Shown: one piece after another, positions 16,352 to 25,188 of the stretch
How the letters are laid out: every line of letters begins with the position of its first letter
Position numbering within the stretch: position 1 is the stretch's first letter
From: Oscillospiraceae bacterium
GTDB lineage: Bacteria; Bacillota; Clostridia; Oscillospirales; Acutalibacteraceae
DNA: 64,000 nucleotides
Assembly: GCA_015065545.1 (NCBI GenBank)
Contig: SVQA01000005.1
Coordinates: 93,337 to 157,336, forward strand
Reading direction: 5' to 3'
Notes under the pieces: model-generated
Seen by the model: the letters and a program-made list of their open reading frames with translations, nothing else
Told to the model about the DNA's origin: nothing
Database searches by the model: none
Made by a program: the position numbers and the translations under genes

Positions 16352-17092
16352 TTATTTGCCATACAAAACACGGACAGCTGAATCGAAAATATCCATAATA
16401 GAAGAACTCGTATTTGATATAACTCCTCCTGTTTGTCCGAGCAAGAAGAAAGATATAACAAAGATTACAAAAGAAATAATAAGCTCACTGTTTCTTAAAG
16501 CATCCTGCCAGTTAAGAGGAAACCACTCGTAAAGTGCATCACCCATATCCAAAGGGAAAGCAGGAATAAGATTCAGCAAAGCTGAATTCAGACAACAAAT
16601 AGCAAGATAATGAAGCATTGCATAAACAGCATAATACGCATATCCGCCGAAATTGTTATTAACAGTCCAAAAGGAATTCAGACCTAAGTCTAAAACATTA
16701 TTTTGCATCAGGGAAGCACAAGAAAAGTAAACTACGCCAAAACAGCACAGATATGTTAAAACACCTGATATAGCGATGACAAACGAATATAATCTTGGTT
16801 TTTTGAACTCGTGGGTATCAAAATAAGAAGGAGCTGCAAATCCCATATTAAGAAACAGCGATAATAAAACTCCCACAAGATGCAAGTTATATCTGGGATT
16901 TATGGAGCGGAGTCCGTCTCTGACACCGGTAACATCACCAAAACGATTAATCAAGGTGTATTTTACATAATTGTGCAAAGGATTAATAAGAAAGTTAAAA
17001 ATAACCGATGATAAAATAAAGCCGATAACAAGCGCAACATAAAAATGCGGAAGGTCCGTATATGCCTCATACAACTGAACAATTCTATACAA
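16352..17092 (-). CDS. Degenerate M50-like membrane protein (probable pseudoprotease)
   Basis: About 246 aa with the same helix layout as the M50 protease next door. Where HExxH is expected it reads NPLHNYVKY, losing the Glu and second His. The LDG-type segment survives as NLIPAFPLDMGDAL. A zinc peptidase of this group should not cut without HExxH, so a regulatory or scaffold role is inferred. The track's TTG at 17107 overlaps the ribosome site GGAGG; the TTG at 17092, eight bases beyond, is a better start. The reading frame is intact, arguing against a simple pseudogene. Confidence 0.65.
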   Translation of the reverse strand: MYRIVQLYEAYTDLPHFYVALVIGFILSSVIFNFLINPLHNYVKYTLINRFGDVTGVRDGLRSINPRYNLHLVGVLLSLFLNMGFAAPSYFDTHEFKKPRLYSFVIAISGVLTYLCCFGVVYFSCASLMQNNVLDLGLNSFWTVNNNFGGYAYYAVYAMLHYLAICCLNSALLNLIPAFPLDMGDALYEWFPLNWQDALRNSELIISFVIFVISFFLLGQTGGVISNTSSSIMDIFDSAVRVLYGK

Positions 17093-17207
17093 ATCAAAAT
17101 CCTCCAAAAATGCAAAAAAACATAGTTTTTTCCATTATAAATACTATATCTATCTTATTATATAATAAGTCAAATAAAAAAACAAGAAAAGTTTTTCAAA
17201 AAAAGAC

Positions 17208-17236
17208 TTGCATTTTGTAATGATTTCTGTTATGAT
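17208..17236 (+). promoter_or_regulatory. Extended -10 promoter of rpmB
   Basis: TTGCAT (17208-17213), a 17-base spacer, and TGTTATGAT, which gives an extended -10 with TATGAT at 17231-17236. Confidence 0.75.
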
Positions 17237-17283
17237 AACAGAGTTACAAATGCTACTATGTCATTTAAGGAGGTGCGTAAAGC

Positions 17284-17472
17284 ATGGCAAAATGTGAATT
17301 CTGCGGAAAAGACGTTAAGTTCGGAATTAAGGTTTCTCACTCTCACAGACGCTCCAACAGAACTTGGAAGCCCAATGTACAGAGAGTAAAGGCTGTTGTT
17401 AACGGCACACCCAAGCACGTTTATGCTTGCACCCGTTGCTTACGTTCAGGTAAGGTTCAGAGAGCAGTTTAA
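17284..17472 (+). CDS. rpmB: 50S ribosomal protein L28
   Basis: 62 aa, normal length. CEFCGKDV near the N-terminus and CTRCLRSG near the C-terminus supply the four Cys of the zinc-binding form of L28. SHSHRRSNRTWKPN is the family signature. AAGGAGGTG precedes the ATG. It is a single-gene unit with its own promoter and a strong terminator. Confidence 0.97.
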   Translation: MAKCEFCGKDVKFGIKVSHSHRRSNRTWKPNVQRVKAVVNGTPKHVYACTRCLRSGKVQRAV

Positions 17473-17502
17473 TTCTGCATCTAAAAACTTAAAACGGTAT
17501 GT

Positions 17503-17530
17503 AAAGCCCTTCGAGAAATCGAAGGGCTTT
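17503..17530 (+). terminator. rpmB terminator
   Basis: AAAGCCCTTCGA and TCGAAGGGCTTT form a 12-bp stem with a GAAA loop and a T-rich tail. Confidence 0.9.
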
Positions 17531-17552
17531 TTACTATTCAGAAGCACCGACC

Positions 17553-17668
17553 ACCGTAGCCAAATCCTCCCTTTTGTAGGGGAGGTTCACGAACCTCCCG
17601 AAAGGATTTTGTATTGATGTAAGACTTGCGGGCGGATGATATCCGCCCCTACAGTTAGTGAATCGTCC
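17553..17668. repeat. Intergenic palindromic repeats
   Basis: Two short palindromes lie side by side: AGGGGAGGTTCACGAACCTCCC and GGGCGGATGATATCCGCCC. They look like the small interspersed hairpins frequent in clostridial intergenic DNA. No coding sense is seen between rpmB and the pullulanase. Confidence 0.5.
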
Positions 17669-17689
17669 CTATGATGTAAACATAGAATA

Positions 17690-17722
17690 AGCGGTCAGAA
17701 CAGCTTATCTGTTCTGACCGCT
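17690..17722. terminator. Terminator hairpin after the dockerin pullulanase
   Basis: AGCGGTCAGAACAG and CTGTTCTGACCGCT form a perfect 14-bp stem. The T run is stronger on the plus side (CTTTTGTC), but the hairpin lies just past the pullulanase stop. Confidence 0.7.
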
Positions 17723-17753
17723 TTTGTCATTTCGTCTTAAGTTTTATACAAAA

Positions 17754-20700
17754 TTATTCTGCAGGGATTGCTGCTGCTCTTAAAGCCGCCAAATCTGGTT
17801 CTTCTTCATATATTGTGATGAAGTTACCCTTGTTTGCGGTATTGTAGTCATCAATTACAATCCAAAGCTCACTGCCCGAAAGACTTGCATAGTCTGCTGT
17901 CTGGGGTGTGCCGTTGTTGGAAATGATAATAGAGAAGTTATCTGTGGGAAGCTCTGTGTCAACAAAGAACCAACCATTCTCCCCTTCTTCCATTCTTGCA
18001 CCGGGCCAGGATGAGAATGCATTACCCTTAGAAGACCATGCCCAGAGGCAAGGTGTCCAGGTGGCAGTTTCGTCAAGGTGTGCTGCATAGATTGTAACAC
18101 CGTCTGTTGCGTACTCATAATAGAATTCAAGTGTAATATTACCTGCAGGCATTATACCCTTTGTGCTGTCTGACATTTCTTTATTGAGAACATAGCGGGT
18201 AATCTTCATAGGTTTAATATTATACTCTGCACCAACTCTGTACTCAACAGTTTCAGAAGATACCAACTCCATATTAGCGTCAATAGCAGGTTCAGCATCG
18301 TTCTCAATAAGCTTATAATAATTTACCGTCATGTTACCGATACTTACTTCAAAATCTGCAAGGTACTTCTGAATCATTGTAACATCCTTAACGTTTGTGA
18401 CGCCGCTATAGTCTACGTCACCAAGCATAAGCTTCTCGTCGTCAAGTGTGATGATAGACGCAAGGTGCTTCTGAATTGTTGTAGCATCTCCGATAGCAAC
18501 TCTGCCGTTTGAGTCGATATCAGCCTTAAGCAGTGAAGGTGCTACATACTTATCGTAAAGATATGTAACAACGATATCTTCCTCTGTAAACTTACCTGCT
18601 ACGGTACCCTCAGCCTTTGAAAAATCATATCTGAGGAATTCCTTTGCAGGAAGCTTAATCTCATAGCCACTTCCAATCTCGCCTGTTATTACATCGGACT
18701 CACCGATTTCTTTGCCTGACTGTGCATCTACGTGTTTGATGATAACTTTACCATTGTCAGACTTAATACCGAGAGCATTATAGCTTTCTGTATCAACAGC
18801 AATAATCATGCTGTTAGGCTGTATCTCAAAGAAACTGCATTCTGTAACATCCAATGCATCAAGACCTGCACTCTTGTTATTTGCAATAACTGTCCAGGAA
18901 TGAGATTCTGCATTAACAGGTATCATGTGTGACTCAGATGAGGGGTTGAAGATCACAAGCATTTCTTTCCACTCGCCCTCGGTGTCATTCTCTACAGTGA
19001 AGGCAACATAGTCGGAAGAAAGTATAAACTCATCCGAAGAGGATGTGGAAGCGGGATTCTCTACCTCTACCTCGTTTGTATAGAAGGTGTAGCTATCCTG
19101 ATATTTATTGGTACTCTCATTAAAGGGAGAGAATACTTTTCTAATGTCAATAAGACCTCTGTAATAAGAAACAAGGTCTGCGTTCTGTGTAATAAGAGAC
19201 CAGTCGATAGCATTAAGCTCTACAGCAGATTTGTAGCTGTTGTCGTCGCCATCCTTTGAGCGACCCATCTCTTCACCTGCAAGCATAAAGGGAATACCTT
19301 GAGAGGTAAGCACCATACCTGCAGCCATTTTGTTCATTGCAATAAGGTCCTCGTATCTCTGTCTGTAATCAGCACCACTGCCGTAAACAGAGCTTACAAG
19401 TCTGTCGTAGAGGGTGTGATTATCGTGACAGCTTGAATATGTAACTGTCTGGGAAGGCACTTTAGCATACCACTCGCACTCGTCGCCTGTGGTGTTTGCT
19501 CTTACACCGTCAATGATACCAATATAGTCAATGCCGTCACCCTGAACATAGCCCTTATCAGCAAGCATAAATACCTCGCCCTTAACTGCGTTACGGATTT
19601 CATCGTTGAAGCAAGCGATTCTATCGTCGAGCTTATCTGCATTAGCCTGCACAGCACTTAAGGTTTCTGCACCTGTGCAGGTTGTTTTGTCCTGAGTTGC
19701 AGTGTTGCTTGCCTTCCAGCCCTCACCGTACATAAGGATACGGGGATCGATTGTATCAAGCTCCTGACGGATAAGGTTCATGGTCTCTACATCGTGAACA
19801 CCCATAAGGTCAAAACGGAAGCCGTCAATATGATACTCCTCTGCCCAATACATAACAGAGTCAATCATAAACTTACGGAACATTGCTCTTTCGGAAGCTG
19901 TATCGTTACCGCAACCGGAAGCACTTGACCAAGCACCCTTATCATAAAGACGATAGTAGTAGTTTGGAACAATCTGCTGGAAGTTGGACTGACCACCGAA
20001 GTAGGTGTGGTTATACACAACATCCATAATTACTCCGATGCCTGCATCGTGGAGTGCCTTAATCATCTGCTTGCACTCGTTGATTCTTACATTACCGTCG
20101 TAGGGGTTTGAGGAATAACTGCCGTCCGGAACATTGTAGTTTTCCGGGTCATAGCCCCAGTTGTACTGGTCATCAAGAGGGGCTGTTTCGTTTACTGTTG
20201 CAAAGTCGAAGATAGGATTGAGCTGAACGTGAGTGATACCGAGCTGTTTGAGGTAATCAACACAAGTAGCTACATTTCCCTCGCCATTTAAAGATGTTCC
20301 CTCTTCTGTAAAAGCAAGGAACTTACCTCTGTTCGCTTCAGAAACACCTGAGGTTTCGCTTGCGGAGAAGTCACGAACAACAAGCTCCCAAACAATTGCA
20401 TCAGTCTGAGTCTCAACAAGCACGTGCTTATCATCATCCCATCCCTCAGGGTCTGTTGCATCAAGGTCAACTACCATACCGCGCTTACCGTTAACACCCA
20501 CAGCCTTTGCATAGGGGTCAACTGCCTCGTAGGTTCTCTCTACACCTGTAACGAGTGCCGCACTTGTTACAAGATAGGTATAATAAACATTAAGAAGGTC
20601 ACCTTCAATTGTAACTACCCAGCAACCTGTCCACTTATTGCCGTCCATATCCTTTGACATTGCGTAAGCGCCAAGATTCTGAGCACCCTCTTCGTTGTTA

Positions 20701-21041
20701 TTACCTGTTGAATACAGCTTAACAGCAATTTCCTTTGCTGTTGGCGACCAAACCTTGAAGGTTGTAGCAGAGGGTGTATAGGTTGCACCCAAGTCGTCGC
20801 CTGCATAAGCATACTCTTTATCAAGAGCCTGTGCGGCTTCTGTAAAGGGATTTACAGGCTCCAAGGGAAGCTCGGGCTCATCGATTGAAGAATCAGACTC
20901 GTCACCTGAAGCCTCTTCACCTGCAGTTAAGTTTAAAGTAGCTGTCGACGCTGTAGCCCCTGCTGTAAACACTGTGCCCGTAAAAAGTGAACACAGCATC
21001 AAAAGAGCAAGAAGTGCCGACAAAATTCTTTTTGCTGACAT
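17754..21041 (-). CDS. Secreted type I pullulanase GH13_14 with internal dockerin and C-terminal starch-binding module
   Basis: 1095 aa extracellular debranching enzyme cutting alpha-1,6 bonds. Order: signal peptide (1-30); acidic linker; CBM48-like domain (about 80-185); GH13 barrel with the pullulanase mark YNWGYDP near 294, DVVYNH, GFRFDLMG (nucleophile near 409), MYGEGW and SSCHDN near 540. A C-terminal beta domain follows, then a MucBP-like repeat (about 765-830), a two-repeat dockerin (about 835-899), a second MucBP-like segment (about 900-977) and a CBM26-like module (SSWPGARM, about 980-1080). Dockerins usually end a protein; this one is internal. AGGAGG precedes the ATG. It would debranch starch within the same surface complex as the amylase. 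Confidence 0.94.
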   Translation of the reverse strand: MSAKRILSALLALLMLCSLFTGTVFTAGATASTATLNLTAGEEASGDESDSSIDEPELPLEPVNPFTEAAQALDKEYAYAGDDLGATYTPSATTFKVWSPTAKEIAVKLYSTGNNNEEGAQNLGAYAMSKDMDGNKWTGCWVVTIEGDLLNVYYTYLVTSAALVTGVERTYEAVDPYAKAVGVNGKRGMVVDLDATDPEGWDDDKHVLVETQTDAIVWELVVRDFSASETSGVSEANRGKFLAFTEEGTSLNGEGNVATCVDYLKQLGITHVQLNPIFDFATVNETAPLDDQYNWGYDPENYNVPDGSYSSNPYDGNVRINECKQMIKALHDAGIGVIMDVVYNHTYFGGQSNFQQIVPNYYYRLYDKGAWSSASGCGNDTASERAMFRKFMIDSVMYWAEEYHIDGFRFDLMGVHDVETMNLIRQELDTIDPRILMYGEGWKASNTATQDKTTCTGAETLSAVQANADKLDDRIACFNDEIRNAVKGEVFMLADKGYVQGDGIDYIGIIDGVRANTTGDECEWYAKVPSQTVTYSSCHDNHTLYDRLVSSVYGSGADYRQRYEDLIAMNKMAAGMVLTSQGIPFMLAGEEMGRSKDGDDNSYKSAVELNAIDWSLITQNADLVSYYRGLIDIRKVFSPFNESTNKYQDSYTFYTNEVEVENPASTSSSDEFILSSDYVAFTVENDTEGEWKEMLVIFNPSSESHMIPVNAESHSWTVIANNKSAGLDALDVTECSFFEIQPNSMIIAVDTESYNALGIKSDNGKVIIKHVDAQSGKEIGESDVITGEIGSGYEIKLPAKEFLRYDFSKAEGTVAGKFTEEDIVVTYLYDKYVAPSLLKADIDSNGRVAIGDATTIQKHLASIITLDDEKLMLGDVDYSGVTNVKDVTMIQKYLADFEVSIGNMTVNYYKLIENDAEPAIDANMELVSSETVEYRVGAEYNIKPMKITRYVLNKEMSDSTKGIMPAGNITLEFYYEYATDGVTIYAAHLDETATWTPCLWAWSSKGNAFSSWPGARMEEGENGWFFVDTELPTDNFSIIISNNGTPQTADYASLSGSELWIVIDDYNTANKGNFITIYEEEPDLAALRAAAIPAE

Positions 21042-21173
21042 AATAATCCTCCTATTTATAAATCCGCCTCTAAAATCCTTGAAGCAGAAAACTATACATA
21101 TACATTATAGTACATAATATTTAAAATTTCCATATAAATATTAAAATAGTTAGATTTTTTTTATAAAAAAAAT

Positions 21174-21201
21174 ACAGAGGACAATAGAAAGTGTCCTCTG
21201 T
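21174..21201 (-). terminator. Terminator of the cytosolic pullulanase gene
   Basis: ACAGAGGACA and TGTCCTCTGT form a perfect stem. On the minus strand it is followed by a long T run. Confidence 0.85.
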
Positions 21202-21223
21202 AACATTTATATTATTGAATTTA

Positions 21224-23200
21224 TCAGGGTGTTATCTCATCCTGCTCTACAAGGATGAGAGCACTTGTGCCGGGAACACAGATTGTACGGCTGTATTCGC
21301 CGATAAATTCTATGCCTGCTTCCTCTGCGTTTACAAGTGCATCCCACCAACCTTTAAGGTCATGAGCGGCAAGGTCAAAGCAAGCAGGCTCCTTGGAGCC
21401 GTTAAAGAGAAGAAGCATTTTTCTCCATTTGCCGTAAGCATCACCCTCAAGTGTAAAACCTACACCACAAGGGTTATCTGTAAAGAGCCACATACCCTTG
21501 TAAATTGTGTCATGGGTATGATCACGGAATGGTGCAAAGTTTTTACGAAGCTTGATAAGACCCTTATAATACTCCACAAGGTCTTTATATTCCTCGATTC
21601 TGTTCCAATCTATACGATTAATCTTTGAGTGAGACTTATAGCTGTTATGCTCTCCGAGTTTTGTTCTTGCCATCTCCTCGCCTGCAACCATAAAGGGAAT
21701 ACCCTGACTTGTAAGATTGATTGCAGCGGCAAGCTTATTCATACGGATAATATCCTCATGACGTTTTTCGTACTGAGGATTTTGGTGATGAACAGAAACG
21801 CAGAGCTTATCATACATAGTTCTGCCATCGTGGCAAGAGCAGTAGTTTACTGCCTGAGAGGGAGTTCTTGCCCAGAAGTCCGTGTCTGCACGAACACCGC
21901 GGAAAACCTGATTACGCTTTGAGCCGTTCTGAACAAAGCCACAGCTGCCTGCGTCGAACTCGTTACCCTTTATAGCATCACGTATATTATCGCAGAAAGC
22001 ACCTACATTATCGGGAAGATGATGCATATTGTGCTGATTTGCCATAATTGTACCGGGCTGACAAGCGGTAAACATATCCCAAGCCTCACCGTACATAAGC
22101 ATTTTTTCACCATTCGGGAGAGTATTGAGAGCCGCTCTGATAGCCATGATTGTTTCTACATCATGCAAGCCCATAAGGTCAAAGCGGAAGCCGTCAAGGT
22201 GATATTCCTTTGCCCAGTACATAATGGAATCAATCATAAACTTGCGGTACATCTTATGCTCGGAAGCAGTATCGTTACCACAGCCTGAGCCATTGGACCA
22301 TGTGCCGTCCTGATTGTATCTGTAATAATAACCGGGTACAGAAATATCAAACCAAGAACCATGGCTTGCATAGGTGTGATTGTAAACAACATCCATTACA
22401 ACAGCAATACCGGCTTTATGGAGTGCTTTTATCATTTCTTTACATTCTCTGATTCTTACTTTACCGTCAAAGGGGTTTGTAGAGAAGCTGCCTTCGGGCA
22501 GATTGTAATTTTTAGGGTCATAACCCCAGTTGTACTGTTCTTCAGTTGATGCCTCGTCAACAGAGCCGAAATCGTAGAAAGGGTTTATCTGTACACAGTT
22601 TATACCAAGCTCTTTGAGGTAATCAACGCAGGTAGCAGGAGCACCCTCTTTGCCGCCCAGGGTGGTATGCTCTGTAAACGCCATAAACTTACCGCGGTGC
22701 TTCTCAGAAACACCTGAGGACTCGCAGTAAGAAAAATCTCTTACCTGTACCTCCCAGATAATTGCATCTGTAGGATGCTCAAAGAGTACTCTTTTATCCT
22801 CTTCCCAACCCTCAGGATTGGTATCGTGCAAGTTAACTACCATTGAACGATCGCCGTTCACACCTGCTGCCTTAGCATAAATATCGCCTGTTTCTCTCTG
22901 ACCGAATTCAGGATGAGTAACAACATAGGTGTAGTAGATACCGCAAAGGTCACCTGCGGCAATATAGCTCCACACACCTGTGTCCTGATTTTTAATCATC
23001 TGGTGAATACCAAGATACTTTGCACCGAGCTCGTTGTCGCTACCTGTTGAGTAAAACTTAACTTTTACGTCGGTAGCGGTAGGAGACCAAAGTCGAAACT
23101 CGGTACAGCCTTTATTATAAATTGCTCCCAGTTCACCGTCAAAGTAAAACTTATCAAGCTTAATACCGGAATTTTCTAAAATATGCTTGTAATTGTTCAT
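21224..23200 (-). CDS. pulA: Intracellular type I pullulanase GH13_14
   Basis: 658 aa without a signal peptide or accessory modules, so cytosolic. CBM48-like N-terminal domain, then the GH13 barrel with YNWGYDPKNY, DVVYNH, GFRFDLMG, MYGEAW and CSCHDGRTMYD. The catalytic Asp, Glu and Asp are all present; the last motif reads HDG rather than the HDN of the secreted paralogue. It would debranch imported limit dextrins or glycogen. It lies directly upstream of the secreted pullulanase but is separated by a strong terminator, so the two are probably regulated apart. Confidence 0.94.
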   Translation of the reverse strand: MNNYKHILENSGIKLDKFYFDGELGAIYNKGCTEFRLWSPTATDVKVKFYSTGSDNELGAKYLGIHQMIKNQDTGVWSYIAAGDLCGIYYTYVVTHPEFGQRETGDIYAKAAGVNGDRSMVVNLHDTNPEGWEEDKRVLFEHPTDAIIWEVQVRDFSYCESSGVSEKHRGKFMAFTEHTTLGGKEGAPATCVDYLKELGINCVQINPFYDFGSVDEASTEEQYNWGYDPKNYNLPEGSFSTNPFDGKVRIRECKEMIKALHKAGIAVVMDVVYNHTYASHGSWFDISVPGYYYRYNQDGTWSNGSGCGNDTASEHKMYRKFMIDSIMYWAKEYHLDGFRFDLMGLHDVETIMAIRAALNTLPNGEKMLMYGEAWDMFTACQPGTIMANQHNMHHLPDNVGAFCDNIRDAIKGNEFDAGSCGFVQNGSKRNQVFRGVRADTDFWARTPSQAVNYCSCHDGRTMYDKLCVSVHHQNPQYEKRHEDIIRMNKLAAAINLTSQGIPFMVAGEEMARTKLGEHNSYKSHSKINRIDWNRIEEYKDLVEYYKGLIKLRKNFAPFRDHTHDTIYKGMWLFTDNPCGVGFTLEGDAYGKWRKMLLLFNGSKEPACFDLAAHDLKGWWDALVNAEEAGIEFIGEYSRTICVPGTSALILVEQDEITP

Positions 23201-23362
23201 AAATACCCCTCGTAAATTTTGGAGAATCCCTTAATAAAAAATATTCCCCATTAAACATACTCGTGTATTATAACATAATATTTAGTTTTGTGTAAAGATT
23301 TTCAGTTTAATAAAATAATATTTTGCTAACAAGGTTAAAAATTATCCTGATAAAAAATCATA

Positions 23363-24619
23363 TCAAAATGAATACTCGGCAATTTCTGCTAAATCCTCTT
23401 CTATCTTAAGAAGTCGATTATACTTTGCTGTTCTCTCACTTCTGCAGGGTGCACCTGTTTTTATCTGTCCCGATGAAACCGCTACAGCAATATCTGCAAT
23501 TGTAGTGTCTTCGCTCTCACCCGAACGGTGAGATATTACCGAAGTGTAGCCTGCTCTGTGTGCTCTCTCGATTGCGGCAAAGGTCTCTGTAAGAGTTCCT
23601 ATCTGATTTACCTTTATAAGAATCGAATTAGCCGCACCTGAGTCTATTCCCTGCTTAAGCCGTTTTTCGTTTGTAACAAAGAGATCATCCCCAACTATCT
23701 GCACCTTACTGCCAAGCTTTTCGGTGATCTTTGTAAAGCCCTGCCAGTCATTTTCGGACAACGGGTCTTCAACAGATACGATGGGATACTTGGCACAGAG
23801 TCCGTCAAAATATGCAATAAGCTCGTCTGTTGATTTTATTACATTTCTTTTAGGAAGGGTATACCCTCCGTTTTCATACCACTCAGATGCCGCCGCATCC
23901 AATGCTATCTTCGTATCCTTTTCGCTATAGCCTGCTTTTTTGATTGCTTTGAGAATAACCTCAATAGCCTGCTCATCGCTGTCAAGGTCCGGAGCAAAGC
24001 CTCCCTCATCGCCCACCGCTGTAGACTTACCCAGACTCTTCAGAATATCCTTAAGAGAATGATAAATCTCACAGCACTGCCTAAGTCCCTCAGAGAAATT
24101 CTTTGCACCCGTAGGCATAATCATAAATTCCTGAATATCAATGTTATTGGATGCGTGTTTACCGCCGTTCAATATATTCATCATAGGTACGGGCATTCGG
24201 TTTACAAAGGGATTTCCCAGATATCTGTAAAGCGGAAGCTTAAGATACTTTGACGCCGCCTTTGCTACAGCTATCGATACTGCCAGGGTAGCATTTGCTC
24301 CAAGCTTACTCTTATTGTCTGTGTAATCCATCCGAAGCATAAGTCCATCTATCTCGGGCTGTTCCATAGAACATCTGCCCAAAAGTGCAGGTGCAATAAT
24401 ATTATTGATATTATCCACAGCATTCTTTACGCCTTTACCACAAAAGCGATTGTCGTTATCCCTAAGCTCTACCGCCTCGTACTGTCCTGTTGAAGCACCC
24501 GAAGGCACAATGGCACTGCCCACATCGCCGGAGCATAAAGTAACATCACACTGAACAGTCGGAAAACCTCTTGAATCAAGCACCTCTCTTGCTTTAATCT
24601 CTTTAATAGTTGAGTCCAT
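23363..24619 (-). CDS. eno: Enolase
   Basis: Interconverts 2-phosphoglycerate and phosphoenolpyruvate in glycolysis. 418 aa, slightly short of the usual 430. Conserved: [22 protein letters not shown], the active-site loop GDEGGFAP, metal ligands in [10 protein letters not shown] and VGDDLFVTN, catalytic Lys in [11 protein letters not shown], and [10 protein letters not shown]. Single gene with AGGAGG before the ATG. It lies next to the starch enzymes but on its own. Confidence 0.96.
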   Translation of the reverse strand: MDSTIKEIKAREVLDSRGFPTVQCDVTLCSGDVGSAIVPSGASTGQYEAVELRDNDNRFCGKGVKNAVDNINNIIAPALLGRCSMEQPEIDGLMLRMDYTDNKSKLGANATLAVSIAVAKAASKYLKLPLYRYLGNPFVNRMPVPMMNILNGGKHASNNIDIQEFMIMPTGAKNFSEGLRQCCEIYHSLKDILKSLGKSTAVGDEGGFAPDLDSDEQAIEVILKAIKKAGYSEKDTKIALDAAASEWYENGGYTLPKRNVIKSTDELIAYFDGLCAKYPIVSVEDPLSENDWQGFTKITEKLGSKVQIVGDDLFVTNEKRLKQGIDSGAANSILIKVNQIGTLTETFAAIERAHRAGYTSVISHRSGESEDTTIADIAVAVSSGQIKTGAPCRSERTAKYNRLLKIEEDLAEIAEYSF

Positions 24620-24722
24620 ATTTATCCTCCTTTTTTCTTATTATCATCACATAAGTTTAAAATATTCCCGAACACAATAAGGAGTTTCGGTATATTATTT
24701 TAATAGAAAGGAGGTTTCATAA

Positions 24723-25034
24723 TTGGAACCTGTGCTCTATACGGTTTTGCCGGGAAACACCCTCTGGGGTATTGCTAACTTTTTCGGCACAACTACCGAA
24801 GAAATAATCAAGCTCAACGACTTAAAAGAACCTGAACTTATTTATCCAAATCAAGTTCTAAAGATTCCTGTAAACAAGGTAATGGCACCAAGATACTATG
24901 CTGTACGTCCCGATGACACACTCTTCTCGGTTGCAATGCGCTATAATCTTGATGTAAATGATCTTGCAAGGCTCAACAATCTTTCAAATCCCAATATAAT
25001 CTATCCGGGTCAGATCCTTATGCTCAGACCCTAA
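24723..25034 (+). CDS. Small double LysM protein
   Basis: 103 aa made almost only of two LysM domains (about 6-49 and 56-101), each ending in IYPxQ-type motifs. LysM binds peptidoglycan or chitin-like glycans. There is no signal peptide or catalytic domain. The start is a TTG, eight bases after AAAGGAGG. Stand-alone LysM proteins of this kind in spore formers often locate to the spore cortex or coat, but that is inference here. Followed by a strong terminator. Confidence 0.85.
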   Translation: MEPVLYTVLPGNTLWGIANFFGTTTEEIIKLNDLKEPELIYPNQVLKIPVNKVMAPRYYAVRPDDTLFSVAMRYNLDVNDLARLNNLSNPNIIYPGQILMLRP

Positions 25035-25041
25035 AGAAAAG

Positions 25042-25076
25042 CAGGGTGTACCTCTCAAAGTACACCCTGTATTTTT
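25042..25076 (+). terminator. Terminator of the LysM gene
   Basis: CAGGGTGTA and TACACCCTG form a stem followed by ATTTTT on the plus strand. Confidence 0.85.
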
Positions 25077-25188
25077 GCAAAATACATCCATTTTATTCAA
25101 AATTTGCATTTTTTGTTATTATGTGTTATACTCCCATAGAGTCAAAAAAATACATAAATCCAACAGAATGACTCACAAAGGTGATAAT

